From Actibacterium mucosum KCTC 23349 (GTDB lineage Bacteria; Pseudomonadota; Alphaproteobacteria; Rhodobacterales; Rhodobacteraceae): a DNA stretch of 64,000 bases. Of the stretch, positions 52,872 through 62,872 are shown piece after piece. How positions within the stretch are numbered: the stretch's first letter is position 1; every line of letters starts with the position of its first letter. Below the pieces are notes generated by a model. It searched no databases and had not been told where the DNA came from. It saw nothing but the letters and a program-made list of their open reading frames with translations. The position numbers were made by a program, and so were the translations under genes. The DNA lies in the NCBI RefSeq assembly GCF_000647975.1, contig NZ_JFKE01000010.1, positions 1 through 64,000 on the forward strand. The letters run 5' to 3'.

Positions 52872-53746
52872 TGCCCCAAGCGCCGCGTCTGCCCCAGCGC
52901 CTCTGGGAAACGGTCCTACGCGGCGCGCTGCTGGTGTTGATATGCGTGGCACCGGGGTTCGCGGCGGCGTGCCCGCCAGACTTCCGCCCTTTCGGGGATG
53001 CCGGGCGTTCGACCAAAACATTCTTCCGAAACGTCAACGGGGTGGCAGGGCGGCATGTGAAATGGGCGCCATTTGGCGCAAAGATCACGCTGCACGCAGG
53101 GTACAGTGCCGAAACGAACGAGTATGGCCATGGAATTCTCGGGCCGCTAACCGATCGCAAGACCCTGAACATAACCATGGCCCAAGAGGGTGACAATAAT
53201 AACAAGTTCTCGTGTCCTAGGGGAGATCACCTTCCGCTAGGGGCCGTCTTCGAAGACGTGATGCCGCGGTTTGCTGACGTCGATCAAGATGGAATGCCCG
53301 AGATAATTACGGTGGTATCGGACGCCAATCTTGGAGCGCAATTGAGGATTTATGACATCCACGGCAATCAGCTTGCTGCAACGCCGCATATCGGTACACG
53401 GTTCCGTTGGCTCGCGCCAATCGGTGCTGCAGATCTGGACGGTGACGGCCATGTCGAGATCGCCTATATTGACCGCCCCCACCTGGCCAGGCTGTTGCGC
53501 ATTTGGCGTTACAGGGATGGACGCCTTGAACATGTCGCTGACATGCCGGGGCTGACCAATCATCGGATCGGAGAGGATTTTATCACCGGCGGCATTCGTG
53601 ACTGCGGTGACGGGCCCGAGGTGCTGGTTGCGGATGCACGTTGGCGCGAGGTGATGGCGGTGCGCTTTGATGGTCGGATTCAGGCGACACCGATTGGGCT
53701 ATTTCGCAACACCGAACAGGTCGCGAACCTGCTCGCCTGCCCTTAA
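52871..53746 (+). CDS. secreted FG-GAP/VCBS repeat protein
   Basis: A 291-residue exported protein. The signal region is residues 13-33, ending AAAC. Two FG-GAP calcium-binding blades are visible, ADVDQDGMPEIITVV (about 135-149) and ADLDGDGHVEIAYI (about 195-208), and Cys residues suggest disulfides in the periplasm. The predicted beta-propeller could bind a ligand or surface. It is translationally coupled to the ferredoxin gene, an odd partner. The codon use around 53200-53400 is less G/C-rich than in neighbours. No family name can be assigned. Confidence 0.75.
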
Positions 53747-53770
53747 GACCGGGCGCAACACTCCGGGGGT

Positions 53771-53812
53771 GCGGGGGCCGAGCCCCCGCCTTGGTCGGAC
53801 CGCGCAAGCGGT
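53771..53812. repeat. double GC hairpin between convergent genes
   Basis: GCGGGGGC (53771-53778), CGA, GCCCCCGC (53782-53789) is a perfect 8-base hairpin; ACCGC (53799-53803), GCAA, GCGGT (53808-53812) is a second. They lie between the stops of the FG-GAP and purD genes. The first resembles the short GC-rich palindromes scattered between genes in Rhodobacteraceae and may act as a Rho-independent-like or protective structure. Confidence 0.6.
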
Positions 53813-53820
53813 TCGAAACC

Positions 53821-55083
53821 TTACAGCGCGCGCCAGCCGATATCGCGCCGCAGGAAACCATCGGGCCAGTTGATCGCGTCGCACATGGCATAAGCCCGGT
53901 CGCGGGCCTCTTGCAGCGATGCGCCCCGCGCGGTGACGTTCAGCACGCGCCCGCCATTGGCGGTGATCTGGCCATCCACCTCTTTGGTGCCCGCGTGGAA
54001 CACCATGTTCATGCTGTCTTCGGGCAGGGCGTCCAACCCGCTGATCACCGAGCCTTTTTCATACCCGCCCGGATATCCCTTCGCCGCCATCACCACTGTC
54101 ATCGCGTGATCGTCGGCCCAATTCACCTGCGCCTGGTCCAGCTGCCCGTTGGCGCAGGCCAGCAGGATATCCAGCACCTGCGCGCCCAGCCGCATCATCA
54201 GCGCCTGGCATTCCGGGTCGCCGAACCGCACGTTGTATTCCACCAGACGCGGCTGGCCGTCCTTGATCATGAACCCGGCATAAAGCACGCCCTGATACGG
54301 CGTGCCACGCCGCGCCATCTCGGCCACGGTGGGTTTCACGATCTCGTCCAGCGCCCTTTGCGTTACCGCGTCGGTCATCACCGGGGCCGGGGAATACGCG
54401 CCCATGCCGCCAGTATTCGGCCCCGTATCGCCTTCGCCCACCCGCTTGTGGTCCTGCGCAGTGCCCACCGGCAGCACGTTTTCACCGTCGCACAGGATGA
54501 AGAAGCTCGCCTCTTCGCCTTCCATGAACTCTTCGATCACCACCTCGGCGCCGGCATCGCCAAATTCGCCGCCGAACATGTCGTCGATTGCCGCCAGCGC
54601 CGTTGCCTCATCCATCGCCACGATCACGCCTTTACCGGCGGCCAGACCGTCTGCCTTGACCACAATGGGCGCGCCTTGCGCGCGGATATAGGCCTTGGCC
54701 GGGGCGGCCTCGGTAAAGCGTGCATAGGCGGCGGTGGGGGCACCGCAGGCATCGCAGATCTCTTTGGTGAAGGCTTTGGAGGCCTCCAGCCGCGCCGCTG
54801 CGGCCGAGGGCCCAAAGACCGGAATGCCCGCCCCGCGCAGCGCGTCACCCACGCCTGCGGCCAAAGGCGCCTCGGGGCCGATCACCACGAAGCTCACGGC
54901 GTTTTCCTCGGCAAACGTGGCCACCGCGGCGCCGTCATTGATGTCGATCTGGGCGCATTCGGCGATTTCCGCCATGCCCGCATTGCCCGGGGCGCAGATC
55001 AGCCGGTCACATTTCGGGTTCTGCTTGATCGCCCAGGCCAGGCTGTGCTCGCGCCCGCCGCTGCCCAAAATTAGAATATTCAT
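53821..55083 (-). CDS. purD: phosphoribosylamine--glycine ligase
   Basis: A 420-residue GARS that joins phosphoribosylamine and glycine in purine synthesis. The N-terminus MNILILGSGGREHSLAWA is the family start; the ATP-grasp domain shows APIVVKADGLAAGKGVIVA, and RFGDPECQ near residue 285 binds the metal. The upstream Met at 55101 adds six residues that are not family-like. Third positions are strongly G/C. Confidence 0.97.
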   Translation of the reverse strand: MNILILGSGGREHSLAWAIKQNPKCDRLICAPGNAGMAEIAECAQIDINDGAAVATFAEENAVSFVVIGPEAPLAAGVGDALRGAGIPVFGPSAAAARLEASKAFTKEICDACGAPTAAYARFTEAAPAKAYIRAQGAPIVVKADGLAAGKGVIVAMDEATALAAIDDMFGGEFGDAGAEVVIEEFMEGEEASFFILCDGENVLPVGTAQDHKRVGEGDTGPNTGGMGAYSPAPVMTDAVTQRALDEIVKPTVAEMARRGTPYQGVLYAGFMIKDGQPRLVEYNVRFGDPECQALMMRLGAQVLDILLACANGQLDQAQVNWADDHAMTVVMAAKGYPGGYEKGSVISGLDALPEDSMNMVFHAGTKEVDGQITANGGRVLNVTARGASLQEARDRAYAMCDAINWPDGFLRRDIGWRAL

Positions 55084-55154
55084 CGCCTGTCCCTGCTTCA
55101 CCTTCGGTGGACCGCGTTCTAAGCTGGACCCAAGCCCATGACAAGCGAGCAGCC

Positions 55155-56642
55155 ATGTCCGACCTGATCGACGACCCCGCCCCCGGCGGCAACGCCCCCG
55201 AGTTCACTGTGTCCGAGATCTCGGGCGCGGTGAAAAAGACCATCGAAGGCGCGTTTGGCCGCATCCGCGTGCGAGGCGAGGTCGGGCGCGTGTTCAAGGC
55301 GCGTTCGGGGCATCTCTATTACGACGTGAAAGACGACAACAACGTGCTGGCCTGCACCACGTGGAAGGGGCAGGTGGCGCGTCTGTCGGTGGTGCCCGAG
55401 GAAGGGATGGAGGTCATCGTCACCGGCAAGCTGACCGCCTTTGGCGCGCAGTCGAAATACAACATGAATGTCGACGAGGTCACCGTGGCGGGCGAAGGCG
55501 CGCTGATGGCGATGCTTGAGAAACGCAAAAAGGCGCTGGCGGCCGAGGGGCTGTTTGCGCCCGAACGCAAGAAACCGCTGCCCTATCTGCCCGAGATCAT
55601 CGGCGTCATCACCTCACCCTCGGGCGCGGTGATCCGCGATATCCTGCATCGTCTAGCCGACCGGTTTCCGCGCAAGGTGCTGATCTGGCCCGTGGCCGTG
55701 CAGGGGCAGGCCTGCGCGCCCGAGGTCGCGCGCGCCATCGAGGGGTTCAACCGGCTGACCCCCGGCGGGGCTTTGCCGCGGCCTGATCTGCTGATCGTGG
55801 CGCGTGGGGGCGGCAGTATCGAGGATCTGTGGGGGTTCAACGAAGAGGTTGTGGCGCGCGCCGTAGCGGCCTCGGACATTCCGTTGATCTCGGCGGTGGG
55901 GCACGAGACTGATACCACGCTGATCGACTTTGTGTCCGACAAACGCGCCCCCACCCCCACCGCGGCGGCCGAGCTGGCCGTGCCGGTGCGGGCCGAGCTG
56001 CTGGCCTGGGTGGGGGATCAGGGGGCGCGTTTGACCCATGCGGCCACCGGCGGGCTGGGGCGGCGGGGCGAAAAGCTGCGCGATCTGGCACGGGCCTTGC
56101 CGCGGCCCGAAAGCCTGCTGGAAAACGCGCAGGTGCGGCTGGACCGGGCCGGCGGGCGGCTGGCCCCGGCCCTGCGCGGGGTGACCAGCGTGAAACGTGT
56201 GGCGCTCGAAAAACAGGCCGGCGCGCTGCGCCCGGGCGCGCTGCGGTTGCGGATCAACGATGCGGCCGCGCGGCTGGCTGAGCGCGCCACGCGCCTGTCA
56301 CCCGACACGCTGACCCGGCAGATCGACCGGCAGCGCGAGGCACTGGCGCAGGTCTCGGCCCGGCTGTCGCGCGCCGGCACCACGCAGGTCGCCACCCTGC
56401 GCGACCGGCTGGACGCCACCGACCGCATGCGGCAATCGCTGGGCTATCACGCAACGCTGGAACGCGGCTTTGCGGTGGTCCGTGCGGGCGAAGAGGTTGT
56501 GACAACCAAAACCGCCGCACAGAAGGCCGGCGCGCTTGAGATCGAATTCAAGGATGGCAAGCTGCCGCTGGATGGTCGCCCGGCCCCGCGCAGCGCGCCA
56601 AAGAAGCCGAAGCCACCCAGCCAGGGCTCGTTGTTCGACTAA
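55155..56642 (+). CDS. xseA: exodeoxyribonuclease VII large subunit
   Basis: A 495-residue XseA, the catalytic subunit of exonuclease VII. An N-terminal OB fold (about 15-115) contains RVRGEVGRVFKARSGHLYY, the catalytic domain has GVITSPSGAVIRDI, RGGGSIEDLWGFNEE and SAVGHETDTTLID, and a long Arg-rich coiled coil follows before the C-terminal segment. Start at ATG 55155 has a weak AGCGAGCAG site. Divergent from purD. xseB is not in the window. Confidence 0.96.
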   Translation: MSDLIDDPAPGGNAPEFTVSEISGAVKKTIEGAFGRIRVRGEVGRVFKARSGHLYYDVKDDNNVLACTTWKGQVARLSVVPEEGMEVIVTGKLTAFGAQSKYNMNVDEVTVAGEGALMAMLEKRKKALAAEGLFAPERKKPLPYLPEIIGVITSPSGAVIRDILHRLADRFPRKVLIWPVAVQGQACAPEVARAIEGFNRLTPGGALPRPDLLIVARGGGSIEDLWGFNEEVVARAVAASDIPLISAVGHETDTTLIDFVSDKRAPTPTAAAELAVPVRAELLAWVGDQGARLTHAATGGLGRRGEKLRDLARALPRPESLLENAQVRLDRAGGRLAPALRGVTSVKRVALEKQAGALRPGALRLRINDAAARLAERATRLSPDTLTRQIDRQREALAQVSARLSRAGTTQVATLRDRLDATDRMRQSLGYHATLERGFAVVRAGEEVVTTKTAAQKAGALEIEFKDGKLPLDGRPAPRSAPKKPKPPSQGSLFD

Positions 56643-57034
56643 ACGCCCACCTGCGGGCCGGGGCAATACAGCGGCTCGGGGCTTTGGTTGACCTCAACCA
56701 GCGTTGTGGCGTCGGGATCGTTTTCGAACTGCGCCAGGATGCCATTGTCGCGGGCAAAAAAGCTCCAGCATTGCGGACCGTTTGCCTCGCCGTCATAGAC
56801 GAAACAGATCTGGTCATTGTGCTCGAACCACTCGCCGGTCAGGCATTCGCCGTCCAGAAAGCTCCAGATCACGCGGCGGCCGGGCAGGTATTGTTCGGCC
56901 CCGTAGGCGGTGCCCTGCGAGCTGTAAAACAACGTCTTGCCGTTGGAATAGCTGTCGAACTGCAGGGCGGTCATCGGGGTTTCCGCCAAGACCGGTCCGG
57001 CCAGCGTCAGGAATGTCAGGATCGCGGCGCGCAT
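56639..57034 (-). CDS. small secreted protein of unknown function
   Basis: A 131-residue exported protein. AAGGGAACCCC before ATG 57034 decides this start; the signal peptide is MRAAILTFLTLAGPVLAETP. The mature part contains GKTLFYSSQGTAYGAEQYLP and Cys-containing GECLTGEW and GPQCWSFF, suggesting a small beta-rich, disulfide-bonded periplasmic domain. The pattern recalls small secreted DUF995-like proteins but I cannot assign a family. Its stop overlaps that of xseA. Confidence 0.65.
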   Translation of the reverse strand: MRAAILTFLTLAGPVLAETPMTALQFDSYSNGKTLFYSSQGTAYGAEQYLPGRRVIWSFLDGECLTGEWFEHNDQICFVYDGEANGPQCWSFFARDNGILAQFENDPDATTLVEVNQSPEPLYCPGPQVGV

Positions 57035-57061
57035 GGGGTTCCCTTTGCGTTTCATCGGTGG

Positions 57062-58153
57062 TCAGTCTGCCATGTCGGCGGGCAGGGTGCCAGCGGCCAG
57101 TTTGCCACCCGGCAACCAGTCGCCGACCCGATGATCCATACTGCGCCGCCACAATGGCGGGATCAGCGCGATCATACCCATCACCGGCAAGCTGTGCGGC
57201 AGGCGCGGCATCGCGTTAGGCGGGTCGATGTGCAAGGCCGGGTAGGGGCGGGTGGGATGCGCATGATGGTCCGAATGGCGCGGTGCGTGCAGCATAAGCC
57301 GGCCAGAGAACCACTGCCGCGCGTTCCACGAATGGGCTGGTCCCACGGGCTCGTACCCGCTGCCTTGAGGGGCTCGTTGCAACCCGTAATGCTGTACGTA
57401 GTCCGATATCAGCAATTGGAACGTCGCATACACTGCCAAGGCCAAATGGGCTGCCATACCCGCCGGCCCCGCGAAGGCCCAACTGAGCGTCAAGGCCAGC
57501 ATCGCGCCAAGCACATATGCCACAAAGGGATGCTGCCACATGGGTTTTTGCGTACTTGCCCGCGCTGTCCGGGCGTTTTCAGCCTGCAGCCCAGCACGGA
57601 ACGAGCCGACCCACGCACGGCACGCAAAGGCATAAACGTTTTCACCAAACCGGGCCGAGTTCGGATCACGCGGCGTGGCGACCCAGCGGTGATGGATCAG
57701 CGGATGCGCCGAGGCGTGGTGGCCAAACAGCTGCCAGATATACATCCAGCGCCCCAATTGGTGCAGGGGCCGCGCGCCGCGATGGATCAGCTCATGCGCG
57801 GCCGAGTTCGAGACCTGCCCGAAGTAAAGGCCAAAGGCGAAGAATGCGCCGATCCGTTCAGCCGTCGTCAGCGCCATTTGCCCCGAAACCGCCATCACCG
57901 CCAACAAGAACAGCACAAAATGCGCCACCCCCAACGCCACCAGCAACCGGTCGCTGGCCGGGAACTCGGCGCCCTCGGGCGCGTTTTGCAGGCCCAGCCG
58001 CAGCACCCTGTCCAACCCATAGGTCAGCGCCGTCATATAGATCAGCGCCGCCCAGACCCAACCACCGCCCGCCAGCCCCGCCAGCGCCAGCAGCCCCGCC
58101 GGGGTCAGCGTGATGGCCGAAAACAGGCGCAGATGGGTGGCGTTAGAGGTCAC
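57062..58153 (-). CDS. alkB: alkane 1-monooxygenase AlkB
   Basis: A 363-residue membrane diiron hydroxylase. The conserved His boxes are HELIH (120-124), FGHHASAHPLIHHRW (143-157) and HSDHHAHP (293-300), plus DYVQHYGL (251-258). Membrane helices lie near 12-35, 66-92, 97-118 and 213-248. AlkB hydroxylates medium-chain alkanes using rubredoxin or ferredoxin as electron donor. GTG 58153 was chosen because ATG 58273 would overlap the divergent ftsY start and adds unlike sequence. No rubredoxin or alkane operon is nearby. Confidence 0.9.
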   Translation of the reverse strand: MTSNATHLRLFSAITLTPAGLLALAGLAGGGWVWAALIYMTALTYGLDRVLRLGLQNAPEGAEFPASDRLLVALGVAHFVLFLLAVMAVSGQMALTTAERIGAFFAFGLYFGQVSNSAAHELIHRGARPLHQLGRWMYIWQLFGHHASAHPLIHHRWVATPRDPNSARFGENVYAFACRAWVGSFRAGLQAENARTARASTQKPMWQHPFVAYVLGAMLALTLSWAFAGPAGMAAHLALAVYATFQLLISDYVQHYGLQRAPQGSGYEPVGPAHSWNARQWFSGRLMLHAPRHSDHHAHPTRPYPALHIDPPNAMPRLPHSLPVMGMIALIPPLWRRSMDHRVGDWLPGGKLAAGTLPADMAD

Positions 58154-58271
58154 GTTGGGGGCTCGGGTCGCGTCGGTTGGGGCGCAGAATGCGCCATTCG
58201 CGCGGCCATGGCCAGCCCCGGCCTTTCCCTTGGCCCGGATTACGATTAAGTGACGGGGGTCGGAGGTATGC

Positions 58272-59375
58272 ATGGCGTTTTTCAAAAAGCTCAGAGACCG
58301 GATGTTCAAATCTTCTTCCAAGCTGGAAGAGGGGTTGGAAGCGATTGTTGACGAGGGGGGCGAAGAGACCCCGCCCGAGGCCGATATCGCCCCCGAAACT
58401 GCGCCCGAACCCGCCGCGCCAGCGGCGCCGGACCCCGTGTCCGAACCGGCGCCTGCCGTCGAGCCTGCGCCTGCTGCCGAGCCTGCACCGCAGCCCGGCC
58501 TGATCTCGCGCGTGCTGGGGCGCCGCGACGGCCCGGTGAAACGCCGGGTGCTGGATGACGACATGCTGGAAAGCCTCGAAGAGCTGCTGATCACCGCCGA
58601 TATGGGTGTCGACACGGCGCTGCGCGTGACCGCCAATATGGCCGAGGGGCGGCTGGGCCGCCGGGTCTCGGTCGACGAGATCAAGGGGCTGCTGGCCGCC
58701 GAGATTGCCCGGATCATGGAGCCCGTTGCCAAACCCCTGCCGCTTTATCCCAAGCGCCCGCAGGTGGTTCTGGTGGTCGGCGTGAACGGCTCGGGCAAGA
58801 CGACGACCATCGGCAAGCTGGCCAGCCAGTTCAAGGCGGCGGGCAAAAACGTGGTAATCGCGGCGGGTGACACGTTCCGCGCCGCGGCCGTGGAGCAGTT
58901 GCAGGTTTGGGGTGACCGCGCCGGGGTGCCGGTTCTGACCGCGCCCGAGGGGACCGATCCCGCCAGCCTGGCCTTTGACGCGATGACACGCGCGCAGGAT
59001 GACGGGGCCGATCTGTTGATGATCGACACCGCCGGGCGGCTGCAAAACCGCGCCGATCTGATGGAGGAGCTGTCCAAGATCGTGCGCGTGATCCGCAAGA
59101 AAGACCCCGACGCGCCGCATAATACCCTGCTGGTGCTGGACGCGACCACCGGGCAGAACGCGATGAACCAGGTCGAGATTTTCCAAAAGCTCGCCGATGT
59201 CAGCGGGCTGGTGATGACCAAGCTGGACGGCACCGCCAAGGGCGGTGTGCTGGTGGCATTGGCCGATAAGTTCGGCCTGCCGATCCACGCCATCGGTGTG
59301 GGCGAGCAGATCGACGATCTGGCCCCGTTTGACCCCGAGGATTTTGCCAAGGCCCTGGCGGGTGTTGACGGGTGA
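58272..59375 (+). CDS. ftsY: signal recognition particle receptor FtsY
   Basis: A 367-residue FtsY. The N-terminal A domain is acidic and Pro/Ala-rich (about 20-75), used for membrane association. The NG domain has G1 GVNGSGKTT (170-178), GDTFRAAA (199-206), DTAGR and TKLDGTAKGG, all typical of SRP GTPases. A GGAGGT site six bases before ATG 58272 is clear. Start of an operon with two membrane-protein genes. Confidence 0.96.
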   Translation: MAFFKKLRDRMFKSSSKLEEGLEAIVDEGGEETPPEADIAPETAPEPAAPAAPDPVSEPAPAVEPAPAAEPAPQPGLISRVLGRRDGPVKRRVLDDDMLESLEELLITADMGVDTALRVTANMAEGRLGRRVSVDEIKGLLAAEIARIMEPVAKPLPLYPKRPQVVLVVGVNGSGKTTTIGKLASQFKAAGKNVVIAAGDTFRAAAVEQLQVWGDRAGVPVLTAPEGTDPASLAFDAMTRAQDDGADLLMIDTAGRLQNRADLMEELSKIVRVIRKKDPDAPHNTLLVLDATTGQNAMNQVEIFQKLADVSGLVMTKLDGTAKGGVLVALADKFGLPIHAIGVGEQIDDLAPFDPEDFAKALAGVDG

Positions 59376-60274
59376 GCAACTGGCTGAACGCCATTCAGGG
59401 GACCGAGACCGGCCATCAGGTTGCCCTGATGCTGGCCCTGACGGCGGCAGTGCTGCATGCGATTTTCGGGGCGCTGCAAAAGGGGCGGTACGATCCGTGG
59501 ATCAGCCGCGGCGCCATCGATGTGTGGCTGTTCGTGCTGGCCGCGCCCATCGCGCTGTTCCTGGTGCCGTGGCCGCAGGGCAACCAGTGGCTGCTGCTGT
59601 TCGGGGCGCTGGGCATTCACTTCGTCTATAAGGTCGGGATGGCGCTGGCCTATGCGCGCGGGGCGTTCACCGTGGTTTACCCGGTGGTGCGCGGCACCGG
59701 GCCGCTGTTCACCGTGGTTGGCGCGTGGCTGATCTTTGGCGAGACCTTTGCGCCGCTGCAATGGGTGGGCGTGGCCTCGTTGCTGGCGGGGATCTTCGGT
59801 CTGGCGGTTTACAACCTGATCCATATCGAGGTGGACCGCGACACGTTGGTGCCGGCTTTGTGGTTGGCAGTGGCGACTGGCGGTATGGTGGCGGTGTATA
59901 CCACCTATGACGCCTATGGAATTCGGGCCACACCGAACCCATTTACTTTTCTTGCGTGGTTTTTCCTGATCACGGCGGTGGATTTTCCGGTGATCGCGGC
60001 GCGGCGTTGGTGGCGCATGCCGGTGCGGCCGGATCTGGGCCCATTGCTGCGGCACGGGTTTATCGGCGCCATTGTGGCCTTTGGCAGCTTTGGCTCGGTG
60101 ATGATGGCCACGCGGCTGGACAAGGTGGGCGAGGCGGCGGTGCTGCGCGAAACCTCGACGGTATTTGCTGCGCTCATCGGATGGGTGCTATTGGGAGAAC
60201 AAACCGGCCCGCGGCGCGTGGCGCTGATGGGCCTGATCGCCGCAGGGGCGGTGATCGTGGAACTTGGTGGATGA
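59372..60274 (+). CDS. EamA/DMT family transporter
   Basis: A 300-residue membrane protein of ten hydrophobic segments with two EamA repeats: LTAAVLHAIFGALQKGR at the start of the first, and FIGAIVAFGSFGSVMMATRL in the second, with GTGPLFTVVGAWLIFGE. Probably a metabolite exporter. GTG 59372 overlaps the ftsY stop by four bases, so it belongs to that operon. Confidence 0.87.
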   Translation: MSNWLNAIQGTETGHQVALMLALTAAVLHAIFGALQKGRYDPWISRGAIDVWLFVLAAPIALFLVPWPQGNQWLLLFGALGIHFVYKVGMALAYARGAFTVVYPVVRGTGPLFTVVGAWLIFGETFAPLQWVGVASLLAGIFGLAVYNLIHIEVDRDTLVPALWLAVATGGMVAVYTTYDAYGIRATPNPFTFLAWFFLITAVDFPVIAARRWWRMPVRPDLGPLLRHGFIGAIVAFGSFGSVMMATRLDKVGEAAVLRETSTVFAALIGWVLLGEQTGPRRVALMGLIAAGAVIVELGG

Positions 60275-60882
60275 AGATGGACGAGAAAAAAGTGAACCCT
60301 GTGGTGAAGCTGGCGCTGGAATTTGGGCCCATCGTGGCGTTTTTTGTGGGCTATATGATGCTGCGCGACCGCAGTTTTGCCATTGGCGGCACCGAATATG
60401 ACGGGTTCATCCTGGTCACTGCCGGGTTTATCCCGCTGATCCTGGCCTCGACCGCGGCGCTTTGGGCGCTGACGGGCAAGGTGTCGCGCATGCAGATTGT
60501 CACGGCGGTTCTGGTGGTGGTGTTCGGCGGGCTGACGGTGTGGCTGAACGATGATCGGTTCATCAAGATGAAACCCACGATCATCTACGTGATCTTTGGC
60601 GGTGTGCTGGGGCTGGGCCTGCTGCGCGGGCAGTCGTACCTGCAATATGTCATGGAGGGCGTCATGCCCCTGACCGATGAGGGGTTCATGATCCTGACCC
60701 GGCGACTGGCGATGTTTTTTGGCGGTTTGGCGGTGGCCAACGAGTTTGTGTGGCGCACGATGAGCACGGATGCCTGGGTGAACTTCAAAACCTTCGGGCT
60801 GACGCTGGCGATATTTGCGTTTTTCATGACGCAGGGGAAGCTGTTCGACGCCTATGCCAACAAGGAAAGCGACGAGGCGTGA
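60271..60882 (+). CDS. yciB: YciB/IspZ inner membrane septation protein
   Basis: A 203-residue polytopic membrane protein of about six helices. The KLALEFGPIVAFFVGYMMLR start, TLTVWLNDDRFIKMKPTIIY-type loop and NEFVWRTMSTDAWVNFKTFG are family hallmarks. YciB links cell envelope synthesis to division. ATG 60271 shares ATGA with the EamA gene, forming a three-gene run with ftsY. Confidence 0.93.
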   Translation: MKMDEKKVNPVVKLALEFGPIVAFFVGYMMLRDRSFAIGGTEYDGFILVTAGFIPLILASTAALWALTGKVSRMQIVTAVLVVVFGGLTVWLNDDRFIKMKPTIIYVIFGGVLGLGLLRGQSYLQYVMEGVMPLTDEGFMILTRRLAMFFGGLAVANEFVWRTMSTDAWVNFKTFGLTLAIFAFFMTQGKLFDAYANKESDEA

Positions 60883-60960
60883 CCTGATTGTGCGCCTTGC
60901 GGCGCGCTGTTTTTTCTCGGCTCTCGCCTTTGGCTCCATCCTCGGGGTGGCGGGTGTGGA

Positions 60961-61665
<705 letters not shown>

Positions 61666-61691
61666 TGTTCTCTCCCCTGAACCCTTGCGGT

Positions 61692-62633
61692 TCAAGATGG
61701 GGATTTACCTGCGGCTGGCAAGAGGGTTGCGGCCTGCAACGCGGGCAACAGGCGCGACCAGCGCGGCGATTGCGCGCTGCGCTGGCAGTTTTTCAGCGCG
61801 TTGAATGGCAATTTACCCGACAGGAAGGCGCGGTAAAGCGGGAACATGCCGGGGCGCAGATACGGGCTCCAATGACATATCTTGCGGCGCGAGGGCGCAA
61901 CACGGTGGCCCAGATCACCCAGCGCCGCCAGCGTCTGGGGATGGTCGATCTGCAACGTAGCAAGGTTGGGCGGCGTGCCACGCGTGGCGTGGGTCAGGGT
62001 GCGGTCGGGCCCGTGGCTGAGGCCGACCAGCCCTTCGAAGAGGAAATCAAACAGGTCGTTTTCCCGGCTGGTGATGGCCAGAACCTGCGCCGTCTGCCCG
62101 GCCGGGCTGTTCATGGCCGCACAGGCCGTGCGCGACAATTCGGCCGGGGCCATCAGGACCATGCGATCGATACTGTGGGCGGGTAGGGCGCGCAGCGCGG
62201 CCAGAGCGACCCGTGCGCCCAACGAATGGGCGAAGAAGTGAATGGGGCGGTGTGGGGCCATCTCTTGCAACAGAATACAAAGATCAGCAAGCGCCACACC
62301 GGCGTTCTGGGCCGTATCGTAAGCGCGCCAGATGTCTCCATCTGCCTGCCAGCCAAATGCCAGCGCCACACCTTCGCCCGGTTTCCCGGTAAAACCAAGG
62401 TGGCGGGGCCACGAAATAGCCTTGCGGTCCCGGCTTTCGGGGGCGGGAGACAGGATATGGTTGTGCGGGTTTCGGCCTTTGCGGCGGGGCGAGAACTTGA
62501 ACCCGTGCACCATGATGACGATGGGGGTATGACGGGGCGAGTCCGCGATGGCCCGGTGCAGCAGCGGCTCTGGCGCTACTCCGGTCGGTGAAACAATTGA
62601 TGTGCCCACGGCGTTGATCTTGACGAGGGGCAT
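61692..62633 (-). CDS. alpha/beta hydrolase
   Basis: A 313-residue alpha/beta hydrolase. The oxyanion strand reads IVIMVHGFKFSPRRKG (38-53) and the nucleophile elbow FAHSLGARVALAA carries the Ser. A catalytic His cannot be placed with certainty. A basic, Arg/Lys-rich C-terminus lies around residues 270-313. It resembles DUF900-like serine hydrolases. Unlike the hydrolase at 14508, its Ser is intact. Role unknown. Confidence 0.78.
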   Translation of the reverse strand: MPLVKINAVGTSIVSPTGVAPEPLLHRAIADSPRHTPIVIMVHGFKFSPRRKGRNPHNHILSPAPESRDRKAISWPRHLGFTGKPGEGVALAFGWQADGDIWRAYDTAQNAGVALADLCILLQEMAPHRPIHFFAHSLGARVALAALRALPAHSIDRMVLMAPAELSRTACAAMNSPAGQTAQVLAITSRENDLFDFLFEGLVGLSHGPDRTLTHATRGTPPNLATLQIDHPQTLAALGDLGHRVAPSRRKICHWSPYLRPGMFPLYRAFLSGKLPFNALKNCQRSAQSPRWSRLLPALQAATLLPAAGKSPS

Positions 62634-62757
62634 CCGGCAGCTCCCACAACATCTTGTGGTTTGCCACTAACGGGCTACTGCGACAGGCCCGTGAACCCTT
62701 GGTGACAGAAGCATGACGTGGCTTGACGGCACCATGGCCCCGGGGTATCTGCAGAAC

Positions 62758-62815
62758 CGTGGCGATTTGTTACCGGATTGCGGGCCACGTTAAATATGCC
62801 GCTAAAAGGTCAGGG
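62758..62815 (+). ncRNA. SAM-II riboswitch aptamer
   Basis: P1 is CGTGGC (62758-62763) with GCCACG (62784-62789). The loop GATTTGTTACCGGATTGCGG and the 3' GCTAAAAGG match the SAM-II (metA motif) consensus. GCGG (62780-62783) can pair with CCGC (62799-62802), the expected pseudoknot. It controls methionine synthesis genes such as metZ by S-adenosylmethionine. Confidence 0.9.
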
Positions 62816-62826
62816 ATGCATGACAC

Positions 62827-62856
62827 CCCCGCCTTCACCGGTGCGGGGTTTTTTTG
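62827..62856 (+). terminator. attenuating intrinsic terminator of metZ leader
   Basis: CCCCGC (62827-62832) pairs with GCGGGG (62843-62848) around a 10-base loop, followed by eight T. It lies between the SAM-II aptamer and metZ, so SAM binding probably favours premature termination. The start region has AAAGGA at 62861-62866. Confidence 0.85.
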
Positions 62857-62872
62857 TGCGAAAGGACGCGCG

